Below, piece after piece: positions 23,920-31,687 of a stretch of 37,293 nt of DNA. The notes under the pieces are model-generated. The model did no database searches. It was not told where the DNA came from and saw only the letters and a list, made by a program, of their open reading frames with translations. Origin of the DNA: Vampirovibrionales bacterium (GTDB taxonomy: Bacteria > Cyanobacteriota > Vampirovibrionia > Vampirovibrionales > JAGQHJ01); assembly GCA_025449835.1 (NCBI GenBank), contig JANWIO010000044.1, positions 1 through 37,293 of the forward strand, in the 5' to 3' direction. The translations under genes were made by a program, and so were the position numbers. How positions within the stretch are numbered: position 1 is the stretch's first letter; each line of letters starts with the position of its first letter.

Positions 23920-25304
23920 AAGTTCTGTCAGGCTCATTAAAAGAACAATTAATTTTATGGTTAATGATTCCGATTTTGATGCTGGGATTTTTGCAGGGGT
24001 GTGTTGCTTATTATTTGGGAACCAACTTTGCGAACAATTCATTTGATGAATCTTTGGGAGATATTGCTAGCGCCTTATCAAGCCAATTGAAGATAAAAGG
24101 ACAGAACGTTAAGATTAATTTGTCTCCTTCGGCAAAGTCTATCTTAGAATATGATGATGATGACAAAATATTTTATCAGGTCTTGGGTTTACAGGGGCAG
24201 TTTTTGGATGGGGATCCACGATTTCCAAAATTAAAAAGTCTGACGGATTTAAAGGGACCCGATTATCAAAATGGGCGATTGGATCATCAAAAAGTTCGGA
24301 TTGTCTCGATGGAGTCTGCTATACCAGGTGTGATTCCTCTGCGAAATGTAATTGTGCAGGTGGCCAAGAGTGCCACGGATAGAGTGGAGCTAAGTCATTC
24401 AATTTTAATGAGTGTGGTCATTCCTCAGTTTTTATTGGTTCTTTTCTCATGGTTTATTATTTGGTTTGGGGTTATTCGGGGATTATCACCTCTTGAAAAA
24501 CTGTGTACGGCTGTTCGGAACCGAACTCCCCGAAATTTAGCTCCGATTAATCCCATTGAAGCTCCAAGAGAAGTATTACCCTTGGTGCATGCTATTAATG
24601 ATTTGCTGGGGCGCGTTGAAGCGGATTTAAATATTCATCGGCGGTTTGTGGCCAATTCAGCACATCAGCTAAAAACTCCTTTGGCAGGGCTTCAGGCCCA
24701 AGCTGAGTTTGCTTTAAAACAAACGCAACCTGAAGATATCCAGCAAGCTTTATCTCAGGTACACATCAGTGCTCAGCGTGCCGGTCGTCTGGTTGAGCAG
24801 CTTTTGAGTTTGGCACGCTCTGAGCAGGATGAACATCATTTATTTACACAAAAATTCGTAGATTTAAATCAAATTGTAAGGAATGTGATGATTGAGCACG
24901 TACCCCATGCCCTTCAAAAAAAGATAGATTTAATTTTTGAGGAAAACGATTCTTCAGAAATCTCGGTTTTGGGGGATCAAACCAGTTTGTATGAATTAAC
25001 CTCCAATTTAATGGATAATGCCCTCCGGTACACCCAAAACGGGGGGCAGGTTGTCGTTCGGATTGGGAAAGAAACAGGACGTGTTGTTTTGACCGTTTCG
25101 GATAATGGCCCTGGGATTCCCCTTGAGAAGCGAGACCATGTCTTTGAGCGTTTTTATCGTGTTCTGGGAAATGCTACAGAAGGCAGTGGCTTAGGCCTTG
25201 CCATTGTTCGCGAAATCGCACGCGCTCATCATGCTGAAATTGAAATGTGTGAAGGGTTGGACAACCAGGGCATTTCTATCCGGGTTACTTTTCCTGTTGC
25301 GTAA
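23916..25304 (+). CDS. Sensor histidine kinase (TctE/QseC-like, 2CSK_N sensor domain)
   Basis: 462 aa. First membrane segment near residues 12-33 (LILWLMIPILMLGFLQGCVAYYL). A periplasmic domain of ~130 residues includes DESLGDIASAL and DDDKIFYQVLGLQGQFLDGD, as in the 2CSK_N domain of TctE-like kinases. A second membrane segment lies near 166-188. A linker is followed by the H-box (RRFVANSAHQLKTPLAGLQA), N-box (ELTSNLMDNALRYTQNGG), G1 (SDNGPGIPLEKRDHVFERFYR) and G2 (EGSGLGLAIVREIARAH). All catalytic boxes are intact. It is coupled to the upstream response regulator. The signal is unknown; by context it may be a substrate of the adjacent efflux pump. Confidence 0.95.
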   Translation: MKVLSGSLKEQLILWLMIPILMLGFLQGCVAYYLGTNFANNSFDESLGDIASALSSQLKIKGQNVKINLSPSAKSILEYDDDDKIFYQVLGLQGQFLDGDPRFPKLKSLTDLKGPDYQNGRLDHQKVRIVSMESAIPGVIPLRNVIVQVAKSATDRVELSHSILMSVVIPQFLLVLFSWFIIWFGVIRGLSPLEKLCTAVRNRTPRNLAPINPIEAPREVLPLVHAINDLLGRVEADLNIHRRFVANSAHQLKTPLAGLQAQAEFALKQTQPEDIQQALSQVHISAQRAGRLVEQLLSLARSEQDEHHLFTQKFVDLNQIVRNVMIEHVPHALQKKIDLIFEENDSSEISVLGDQTSLYELTSNLMDNALRYTQNGGQVVVRIGKETGRVVLTVSDNGPGIPLEKRDHVFERFYRVLGNATEGSGLGLAIVREIARAHHAEIEMCEGLDNQGISIRVTFPVA

Positions 25305-25436
25305 CCCTCCTGGCCCTCAGAAACTTTCCGTTTTTCAAGATGAAAAAAATTGTAAAAATACTTCAAGAAATTCTCAGATCAGCCGACGCATCTAGAGGCA
25401 CTTAATTATGTAGGAATTTTTTAGAGGGAACTAAAA

Positions 25437-25697
25437 ATGAATATCTCTTTATTAACACCGAGTCAGGGACAGGCGCTCCATCGCCATCATCATCGCCATA
25501 ACCCTGCAGACCCAATATCCAACAAGGATCCCATAACTGGGACAGTTTCGGGGCCTGCCACCAGTCAAGCAGATTTAAGCGATCCCGTGAACGTAAAAGC
25601 TGCACAACAGCCTGCACAACCCACTGCTCCACCGCCTTCGCCAGTTTCAAATGCTGCGAAAAACGGCTTAGGAACCATTGTGGATAAGAAAGCGTAA
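25437..25697 (+). CDS. Small Pro-rich protein with N-terminal His cluster
   Basis: 86 aa; AGAGGG lies nine bases before the ATG. MNISLLTPSQGQALHRHHHRHN shows a cluster of six His/Arg alternating residues that could bind metal. The rest is disordered-looking, Pro/Ala/Gln/Ser-rich (AAQQPAQPTAPPPSP), ending in IVDKKA. There is no signal peptide or domain. It is followed by a terminator-like hairpin and lies between the two-component genes and the metal-uptake cluster; the link to metals is inference. Confidence 0.6.
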   Translation: MNISLLTPSQGQALHRHHHRHNPADPISNKDPITGTVSGPATSQADLSDPVNVKAAQQPAQPTAPPPSPVSNAAKNGLGTIVDKKA

Positions 25698-25707
25698 AAG
25701 CTTTATC

Positions 25708-25743
25708 TTCAAGAAGAGGGAGAACGAATGCCCTCTCCTTGAA
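25708..25743 (+). terminator. Terminator-like hairpin after the His-cluster gene
   Basis: TTCAAG-A-AGAGGG pairs with CCCTCT-C-CTTGAA (12 pairs, one mismatch) around a 10-base loop. The following sequence is CCTTTCT, so the U-tract is poor. Confidence 0.5.
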
Positions 25744-25863
25744 CCTTTCTACTGGCAGATTAGGCCGCACCATGGAATGATTATTTTTAGGATTGAATTC
25801 GCTTAATTTCTTCCCGTGGAAACTTAAGCCGGGATAATTTTATTATTTTGCTAGGCGCTTTTC

Positions 25864-26133
25864 TTATTTTTTCGCGGCTGGGCTTTCTACTTGTGTTTTT
25901 CTTTTGTGGTGATGCCAAGTGCTTTTCGCGTGCTTTTTATGATGTTTTGCTTTTTCTGCCCGTTGCTGATCTTCAATACGATCCGCCTTGGTGCCTTCAG
26001 CAGGATCGTAAGCCTGCATTTCTCCTTTTTGCGGCATTAAATTCACCGAAGAGGGTGTTTTCGCGTGGGCCAAATTGGGTGCAAACGGGGTAGAAAAGGC
26101 CACTATCAGGGCCATCAAAAAGATTTTTTTCAT
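25864..26133 (-). CDS. Small periplasmic His/Lys-rich protein
   Basis: 89 aa from the ATG at 26133 (GGAGA seven bases upstream). Signal peptide MKKIFLMALIVAFSTPFAPN with probable cleavage after LAHA. The mature part is short and charged, ending in a basic His-rich tail (KAKHHKKHAKSTWHHHKRK). It lies downstream of, and in the same direction as, the metal ABC permease, 124 bases away. A periplasmic metal chaperone or buffer for that system is a reasonable inference; no family is recognised. Confidence 0.75.
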   Translation of the reverse strand: MKKIFLMALIVAFSTPFAPNLAHAKTPSSVNLMPQKGEMQAYDPAEGTKADRIEDQQRAEKAKHHKKHAKSTWHHHKRKTQVESPAAKK

Positions 26134-26256
26134 ATTACAATCTCCAAACAAAATAATCGTCTCACAATATGCTTGTAAGTGTGCTATACACATGCCGTTT
26201 TTTCTATTGGACGATTGGGTATTGGAGCGCTCCCTGAATTGCATGGTAGATGAGGG

Positions 26257-27114
26257 CTACCTTGTCCCAACGGCTGCTTCCAAGGATTCAATCATCGGTT
26301 TTTCCAGGCGACCTCGAATCATTTTGATGCCGGAGGCCAAACAGAAGGTGATCCCAAAGCAGGCCACAATGGTTGCGCCTGTGGGGAGATCAATGGTATA
26401 GGAGGCATACAAACCGCCCAAACTGGTTAAGATGGCCAAAATTGGTGCCAGTAGGAAAACCATGCCAATTCGTTTGGCCATAAACAAGGCCGAAACAGAG
26501 GGCACAATTAAATACGAGAAAACCAACAAAACCCCGGCTGTTCGAATGGCATAGGAAATAACCAGCGCCAGGCTGAGGTAAAACAGTAGGTTCCAAATGT
26601 TGAGGATCGTGAATTCCTCTTCACCCTCGTGATGGGCAAACGAAAGCTTGCGGAATTTGGAATAGAAGATGAGGTGCAGTAATGCAATGGCCCCAAAGAC
26701 CATGGCCATTTGTATCAGTTGATGGGTTGTTACGGCAAGAATTTGGCCAAATAAAATGGCAGTAACATCCCCATCGCCATGGGGTGTCTTTGAAATCAAC
26801 AAAATGGCAACCGCTGATGCCACCGCATAAATAATCCCGATAACGGCTTCTTGAGGAACCCGTTTGTCTTTGGGATGAATTACTGAAAAGACAATGGCCC
26901 CAACTAACGTAAACGCAATGGAATAGGTCATGGGATTACCGCCAGTCATGAGGGCAAAGGCCACACCAACGGAAGAAATTTGGGCCAAGGCCAGATCGAT
27001 AAAGACAATACACCGTGAAACGACATGCACCCCAAAATACGACAATAAAACGGCCAGCATCAGGCAGGCTAGGGTGGCATGGATCATAAAGGGCATCTGA
27101 AACATTTCAAGCAT
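26257..27114 (-). CDS. znuB: Zinc/manganese-type ABC transporter permease (ABC-3 family)
   Basis: 285 aa, about eight to nine membrane helices; AAGGAG lies nine bases before the ATG. Family features are the N-terminal GVHVVSRCIVFIDLALAQISSVGVAFAL, LISKTPHGDGDVTAILFGQIL, and the late helix RTAGVLLVFSYLIVPSVSALFMA. A cytoplasmic loop has HHEGEEEF. It starts 25 bases after the binding-protein gene. The ATPase that normally completes such transporters (ZnuC-type) is not found in this window. Zinc rather than manganese is suggested only by context. Confidence 0.9.
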   Translation of the reverse strand: MLEMFQMPFMIHATLACLMLAVLLSYFGVHVVSRCIVFIDLALAQISSVGVAFALMTGGNPMTYSIAFTLVGAIVFSVIHPKDKRVPQEAVIGIIYAVASAVAILLISKTPHGDGDVTAILFGQILAVTTHQLIQMAMVFGAIALLHLIFYSKFRKLSFAHHEGEEEFTILNIWNLLFYLSLALVISYAIRTAGVLLVFSYLIVPSVSALFMAKRIGMVFLLAPILAILTSLGGLYASYTIDLPTGATIVACFGITFCLASGIKMIRGRLEKPMIESLEAAVGTR

Positions 27115-27139
27115 GGGTAAAAGCTCCTTTTCAGGCTGA

Positions 27140-28069
27140 TTATTTCTTGGGTAAATTAGTCAGCAGACGGTTTAAAATGGTGTCAAACAAACTAAAATAA
27201 TCGTTTGCACCAGGAACACCCCCCACAGATGGTGGAACAACAATAACCTTTGCTCCTGTGGCGGCTGCAATCATCTTGGGGGTGGATGAGAGGTAATAAG
27301 GCTCCATCATAATCAGCTTTACGTTTTCCTGCCGAACCAACTGAATGAGGTATTGGGTATGTTTCGGGGTTGGCGGGATGCCGGGTTTCGGTTCAATAAA
27401 GCCCACAACCTTTAAGCCAAACCGTCTTTCAAAGTAGGGCCAGCTATCGTGGTAACTAATGACTCTAACACCTTTCAAAGGAGCAGCCTGGTGAATCCAA
27501 CCAGTTAACTTATTGGCCAATTCTTTGAGAAACATCATGCGGCGTTGATCAAAATAAGCACCATCGGCGGGGTCAACTCGTTTGAGTCCGGCAACAATAT
27601 CGGCACTGATATATTTTGCATTTACAGGGTCAAGCCAGTAATGCGGGTTACCTAGGGCATGAATATCCCCTAACGAGCGGTCAATCTTCCGGTTTGGAAA
27701 TTCCAGTACGGGAATCCCAATGGAGGCATCCACATAGCCAGGGGCGCCGAAATAAATTTTCGGATTGCCTGAGCTGCGAATTAAAGAATCCAGCCAGATA
27801 TCCAAACCTAAACCAACCCTGACCAGCATTTGGGCGTTTTTCAGCTTGACAATAAAGCTGGGCTTGGGGGGAATAAAGTGGGGATCCTGATAGCCTTTGC
27901 CAATAGAGAAGACCTCTACCTTATCACCACCTATAGCTTGGGTAATGGAAGCCAAGTCGGGAAGAGCTGTAACCACTTTGATTTTGTTGGCCGCATTGGC
28001 GACGGGGCAAAGGGCCAAACATACCAATATCATTGGCATTAATAGAAGTTTAAAAAATTGTTTTTTCAT
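27140..28069 (-). CDS. znuA: Metal-binding periplasmic protein of ABC transporter (ZnuA/TroA-like, cluster 9)
   Basis: 309 aa; AGGAG lies seven bases before the ATG. Signal peptide (LLLMPMILVCLALCPVANA). The probable metal ligands stand in family positions: His in YQDPHFIPPKPSF, His in LGNPHYWLDP, His in VISYHDSWPYFERRFG, and a C-terminal acidic residue near GANDYFSLFDTIL. The long His/Asp loop of classical ZnuA is absent. The gene is 32 bases downstream of the porin gene and 25 bases upstream of the permease gene, so all are probably one operon. No box like those at 14940 and 15777 is seen upstream. Confidence 0.9.
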   Translation of the reverse strand: MKKQFFKLLLMPMILVCLALCPVANAANKIKVVTALPDLASITQAIGGDKVEVFSIGKGYQDPHFIPPKPSFIVKLKNAQMLVRVGLGLDIWLDSLIRSSGNPKIYFGAPGYVDASIGIPVLEFPNRKIDRSLGDIHALGNPHYWLDPVNAKYISADIVAGLKRVDPADGAYFDQRRMMFLKELANKLTGWIHQAAPLKGVRVISYHDSWPYFERRFGLKVVGFIEPKPGIPPTPKHTQYLIQLVRQENVKLIMMEPYYLSSTPKMIAAATGAKVIVVPPSVGGVPGANDYFSLFDTILNRLLTNLPKK

Positions 28070-28101
28070 CGAGATTCTCCTTTTTGTATCACGTTATATC
28101 T

Positions 28102-29661
28102 TTAAAATGTATGTGGCGGGTGTAATCCCAAGATAACTGAATATTGCAGCCAGGCCTGGTCACTCGATTGATAATTATGGCCAAAGGTATGTTTGTACTC
28201 CAGGCGGAATCGTCCAAACTCGCTTTCCCAAAAGTCGATATAGGGCGCAATAGACCATTCATTAGCATTGGCCAGAAGGGGAACCTGAGAGTAATCTAGC
28301 CGGACGCCTGCAAACCAGCGAGTTGCCAGTTTGTATTCTACAAACGAATAGCCGCCAAACAGCGTGTTTTTTCCTGTGTAAGGCTGCCCTTGGGTGGCGC
28401 CCAATAGTTCGGTTTGCCAAACCAAGGTATGAAATAAATTGGGTTGGAGCCAGTGGTAGGTGAAATCAATACCAGCGACCTTGCTGTCTCTGGCGCCACT
28501 GTCAAGGGTTCTGGCACCAACAGCAGTGCTCAACCCAAGCTCCAAGGAATTATTATCGTTGATATCAAAGAAGTTTTTTAAATGGCTCACCACTAGGGGC
28601 TTGGTTAAGCGGCCATGGCCAAAAAAGATATTATTATCGCCATTGGCCATCTGGACATCTAACGAGGAGTACCACGGTGTGGGCAATATTTTGCTTACGG
28701 AAACCCCTGTTTCAATCAGCCCATCGCTGCCAAAGAAGTTAGAAATTACGTCCGGTTCATCGGTTTGGGGTAAATCATGGGTGTGCAAGACGTTGACTTT
28801 ACCAAAGGGACTCCGCATTTTCCCCACTTTTACTTGCAGTCCCCATGGAAGTGTATCCAGGGTTGCATATCCCTCTTCTACATCCAAATTGCCATCACTG
28901 GGTTTTGAAAAGATAAATGTGGCCCGGGCATAGGGATCCACTGCGGCTTGAAGGCCGATTTCAGACTCTCGTAAGTCAATACGGTTATGGCTGGGCAAGC
29001 TGCTTCGGCTGCCGTAATGACCTATGAAGTCGCCTGTTACACTAATATCGGGGTTAAAGCTTTGACCCCGACTTCCATTATAGCCAACGCCACCACCTAA
29101 AAGGCTTCCTGCTCCAGAATTGATACTGTAAGAGGACGACGGCTGCACTGGTGTTTCTGGCCCTGTTTGGGGTGATTGACCATTGCCAAAAATGAGTTGA
29201 TCGCCAATGTCCCCATTTTGTGAAGTTGCTTGGGTGGCCGTGGTTTTTGAGGATGTCTGCGGTTTTGCCTCTGACCCGAAGATCAGGTGGGTGCCAATAT
29301 CCTCCTGAGAGGCTGCCGGTGTTTTTTGCGTAACAGCTTGTGTTGTTGGAATGGTTTGGTTTTTACTGATTTGCGCTTTCAACAAATCGATGGTCTGCTG
29401 CATTTGTTGCAACCGCTGGTTGTAACTGGTTTGAAGCTGGGTAATTTTATTTTCCAGTTGCTGAAATTGCTGCTGCATATCCGTTTTGGATGTCGTTTTA
29501 TCCACAGAATGTGAGGGCGGATTGGATGCTGCAATTTCTTGAAGGCTGAGAAATTGATCCGACGCCCAGCATCGGGGAGAATTTGCCAGTAAACTGATAA
29601 TACTGATTGCGCCTGCCCATAGAATAACGCTATGGCAGGATGCACGAAATTTTCGATGCAT
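28102..29661 (-). CDS. Outer-membrane porin-like protein with N-terminal coiled coil, metal-uptake cluster
   Basis: 519 aa. A signal peptide (about residues 12-33) is followed by a Gln-rich coiled coil at about 60-98 (QQQFQQLENKITQLQ), a trimeric-porin-like feature. Next come two copies of a (E/G)DIG(T/D)(H/Q)LIFG motif, at about 120 and 150. Then a beta-barrel region has alternating aromatic strands and ends in Phe, the usual outer-membrane assembly signal. The barrel contains RSPFGKVNVLHTHDLPQTDEP and LEYKHTFGHNYQSS. Position before the binding protein and permease suggests it passes metal or a metal complex through the outer membrane. Its ribosome site (AGGAG, six bases from the ATG) lies in one arm of an 11-bp inverted repeat (29668-29738). 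Confidence 0.85.
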   Translation of the reverse strand: MHRKFRASCHSVILWAGAISIISLLANSPRCWASDQFLSLQEIAASNPPSHSVDKTTSKTDMQQQFQQLENKITQLQTSYNQRLQQMQQTIDLLKAQISKNQTIPTTQAVTQKTPAASQEDIGTHLIFGSEAKPQTSSKTTATQATSQNGDIGDQLIFGNGQSPQTGPETPVQPSSSYSINSGAGSLLGGGVGYNGSRGQSFNPDISVTGDFIGHYGSRSSLPSHNRIDLRESEIGLQAAVDPYARATFIFSKPSDGNLDVEEGYATLDTLPWGLQVKVGKMRSPFGKVNVLHTHDLPQTDEPDVISNFFGSDGLIETGVSVSKILPTPWYSSLDVQMANGDNNIFFGHGRLTKPLVVSHLKNFFDINDNNSLELGLSTAVGARTLDSGARDSKVAGIDFTYHWLQPNLFHTLVWQTELLGATQGQPYTGKNTLFGGYSFVEYKLATRWFAGVRLDYSQVPLLANANEWSIAPYIDFWESEFGRFRLEYKHTFGHNYQSSDQAWLQYSVILGLHPPHTF

Positions 29662-29667
29662 GTGTGA

Positions 29668-29738
29668 CTCCTGTCTTTGATACAGCGCTCGTATTGAGCT
29701 TAAACAAACGTTTTAAAGTTGTGTTTAAAAGACAGGAG
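29668..29738 (-). promoter_or_regulatory. Inverted repeat hiding the porin ribosome-binding site
   Basis: CTCCTGTCTTT (29668-29678) and AAAGACAGGAG (29728-29738) are perfect 11-base complements, 49 bases apart. In the minus-strand mRNA the 5' arm is the last codons of the 123-aa gene plus its stop, and the 3' arm contains the AGGAG of the porin gene. A ribosome reaching the upstream stop would open the stem, so porin translation should depend on translation of the gene before it. Confidence 0.75.
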
Positions 29739-30096
29739 GGGCTCTGGTGGCAATCCATGCGGTTAAGCCATTGGCAATTTGATCTGCTGTGAGGGGAAGT
29801 GATTGGACATGAAAAAATAAAAATAGCGCTAAGGGGGGATTAAACTGTTGAGCTTGTGAAGTGCCTCCCAAGTGGCTGCAAATGGGACAATCCGTATCGG
29901 GAGAAGGACTTTCGGTTTGAATAAGTGAAACGCTTTGGAGGGTCTGCAACCTGCTGATATGATGGGTGGCGAATAAGTCAAAGTGCCCGACCAAAGGGTG
30001 AAATACCAAAAGCATATAGCAAATCAGCGCTACGAAAGCACCCCAATAAATGGAGGTTCCGGACTGGCGCAGGTTCTGCTGGAAAGGGGATTTCAT
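29725..30096 (-). CDS. DUF2946-like small membrane/periplasmic protein
   Basis: 123 aa from the ATG at 30096; a TTG two codons earlier is possible and no ribosome site is clear. One N-terminal membrane segment (WGAFVALICYMLLVFHPLVG), then a periplasmic part with TDCPICSHLGG, a second hydrophobic stretch (LALFLFFHVQSL), and a C-terminus of TRAPPVF. The Cys-Pro-x-Cys-x-His motif and terminal RAPP are what I recall of DUF2946 proteins, which often accompany copper or zinc transport genes. It is probably the first gene of the operon with the porin and ABC components, and its 3' end forms one arm of the stem over the porin start. Confidence 0.7.
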   Translation of the reverse strand: MKSPFQQNLRQSGTSIYWGAFVALICYMLLVFHPLVGHFDLFATHHISRLQTLQSVSLIQTESPSPDTDCPICSHLGGTSQAQQFNPPLALFLFFHVQSLPLTADQIANGLTAWIATRAPPVF

Positions 30097-30195
30097 AAGC
30101 AATAATGAACCTTTTGGGCACTTGCTTTATCAGGGAATCATGGGAGCGGTTTTTTTGTCAATCTCTTTTATGATTCCATACCCGTTGGGCTTTTT

Positions 30196-30732
30196 CTAAT
30201 AAAGGCTTCGTTCCCAGGAAGCATAGGCAGTATAGGGATTAAGACTCGGTGAAGCTGAATAATAAGACGCATAATACGGATAAATTGGTACTATTGGTGG
30301 CGGGTAAACTGGGTTGCTGAGGGGTGCTGTTTTCCTTGGGCTTTCCAGAGTAGGCTCGGTGAATGTTTTGGGTTGGTAGGAGCGTTGTTGTGGCAATTGA
30401 ATTTCTGGGATGGCAATGGGAGCGGATGTGGTTTGATGGGGAAAGGCCTTGGCCGCAATTCGCCTAAATACTTCATAACCGAGAATTGGAAAAGTTCCAC
30501 TTCCAATAAAAATGGGGAGTGCCTTGGCCATGGACTTTGCCCGAAAACCATACCGATGGCTACAAAATATCGTCCCTGCCATACCGCCCCAAAATCCCAA
30601 ATGTTTTATGGCCATGCGAAGCTTGCCATTTCGATCTCCTTCCCAAGAGAGATGGGTGGCAATCATGTATCCCACAGGAATAACGACACTGAGAATGTTT
30701 CCGAGAAGTCGTTGACTGTATTTGATGGCCAT
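30196..30732 (-). CDS. Membrane protein with Tyr/Pro-rich C-terminal tail, function unknown
   Basis: 178 aa; GAGGA lies 11 bases before the ATG. Two or three hydrophobic segments (NILSVVIPVGYMIATHL, GFWGGMAGTIFCSH, ALPIFIGSGTFPILGYEVF) occupy the first ~95 residues. The tail is disordered, Pro/Tyr/Ser-rich, with YPPPIVPIYPYYASYYSAS and NPYTAYASWERSLY. The composition resembles the N-terminal tract of the EF-hand-like protein at 1-368 and the general style of the unknown membrane proteins at 365-3003. No family was recognised. Confidence 0.75.
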   Translation of the reverse strand: MAIKYSQRLLGNILSVVIPVGYMIATHLSWEGDRNGKLRMAIKHLGFWGGMAGTIFCSHRYGFRAKSMAKALPIFIGSGTFPILGYEVFRRIAAKAFPHQTTSAPIAIPEIQLPQQRSYQPKTFTEPTLESPRKTAPLSNPVYPPPIVPIYPYYASYYSASPSLNPYTAYASWERSLY

Positions 30733-30888
30733 TTTGTTAACACATCCTCGTTTTCAATTGTGACCATCATAGTGAAAAAGGACCGTTTTACACAACCTGG
30801 AAACCACATTAAACCCTGTGGGTGCTTTTACAGGTTCTTTTGTGGAGAATAGATGCCATATTCCCCATGTACCCATGAAGGAGTTTTT

Positions 30889-31476
30889 ATGATGATTCAA
30901 ATTTGGCATGACATGTTTTATCCCGAGTTGCCCATCTTGGAAAAAATTCTGCGCCCCATTATTGTGTATACGTTTTTAATTATTGGCCTGCGACTAGCAG
31001 GCAAGCGAGAACTGGCGCAGATTAACCCGTTTGATTTGGTCGTCTTAATGACCCTTTCAAACACGGTCCAAAATGCCATTATCGGGAATGATAACTCTTT
31101 AACTGGAGGCTTAATTGGGGCGGCAACACTATTAGTGGTGAATTATATGGTGGTGCGCTTCCTTTATCGTCATGAAAAGCTGACCCGTTTGATCGAAGGT
31201 GAATCGGATGTGTTGATTGAGCACGGTGAAATTCAAACCCAAAACCTGCAAACAGAACTGATTACGTTGGAAGAAATTGAGGCTGCCGCTAGGCGGCAGG
31301 GTTTTTCGTCTTTAACAGAAGTGGAAAAAGCTGTTTTAGAATCCAGTGGGACCATCTCTTTTATGCGAAAAGAGCCTTCATCTGAAGAGTTACGTCATAG
31401 TGAGCTGTTGGAACGCTTTGAGCATCTGATTCAAGAAATGGTTCAGATTCGAACCGCTTTAATTCCACCGCAATAA
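30889..31476 (+). CDS. DUF421 (YetF-like) membrane protein
   Basis: 195 aa from the first of two adjacent ATGs; AAGGAG lies five bases upstream. Three N-terminal membrane segments with the family pattern IVYTFLIIGLRLAGKRELAQINPFDLVVLMTLSNTVQNAIIGND. A cytoplasmic DUF421 domain follows (LTRLIEGESDVLIEHGEIQ, then LITLEEIEAAARRQGF and AVLESSGTISFMRKE). The biochemical role of the family is unsettled. It is divergent from the 178-aa gene and stands alone. Confidence 0.9.
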   Translation: MMIQIWHDMFYPELPILEKILRPIIVYTFLIIGLRLAGKRELAQINPFDLVVLMTLSNTVQNAIIGNDNSLTGGLIGAATLLVVNYMVVRFLYRHEKLTRLIEGESDVLIEHGEIQTQNLQTELITLEEIEAAARRQGFSSLTEVEKAVLESSGTISFMRKEPSSEELRHSELLERFEHLIQEMVQIRTALIPPQ

Positions 31477-31687
31477 ATTTCAAGCGTTGCGGTTGAGAGA
31501 TTAACAAACTGTAAAAGGCTCTGATTTAAGCGCCCATGACCATATCACCCAAGGGTCTTGTGGATTCTTGAGTTTTGTAAAGGGGGGCCTGGTAACGTCC
31601 TTCCAAGAAAGGGGCTCTTTAAGACAGCATGGTTTTAGACTTTTTCACACTGTTTTTGCTAAAATATACAAACTTTAAACTTAATTT

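Noticed and set aside
25402-25773. 123-codon minus-strand frame
   Set aside because: It overlaps the small His-cluster gene on the plus strand (clear ribosome site and following hairpin) and has no ribosome site or recognisable features.
26134-26256. GTGTATAGCACAC-like inverted repeat between permease and His-rich gene
   Set aside because: Only 4-base arms; not distinguishable from chance, and no match to the 7-1-7 boxes.
30097-30195. Possible Fur-family box before the metal-uptake operon
   Set aside because: A TTATTGC half-site occurs near the start codon but the other arm is absent, so I cannot claim that the regulator at 15184 controls this operon. A TTGACA is present but no good -10 at 17 bases.
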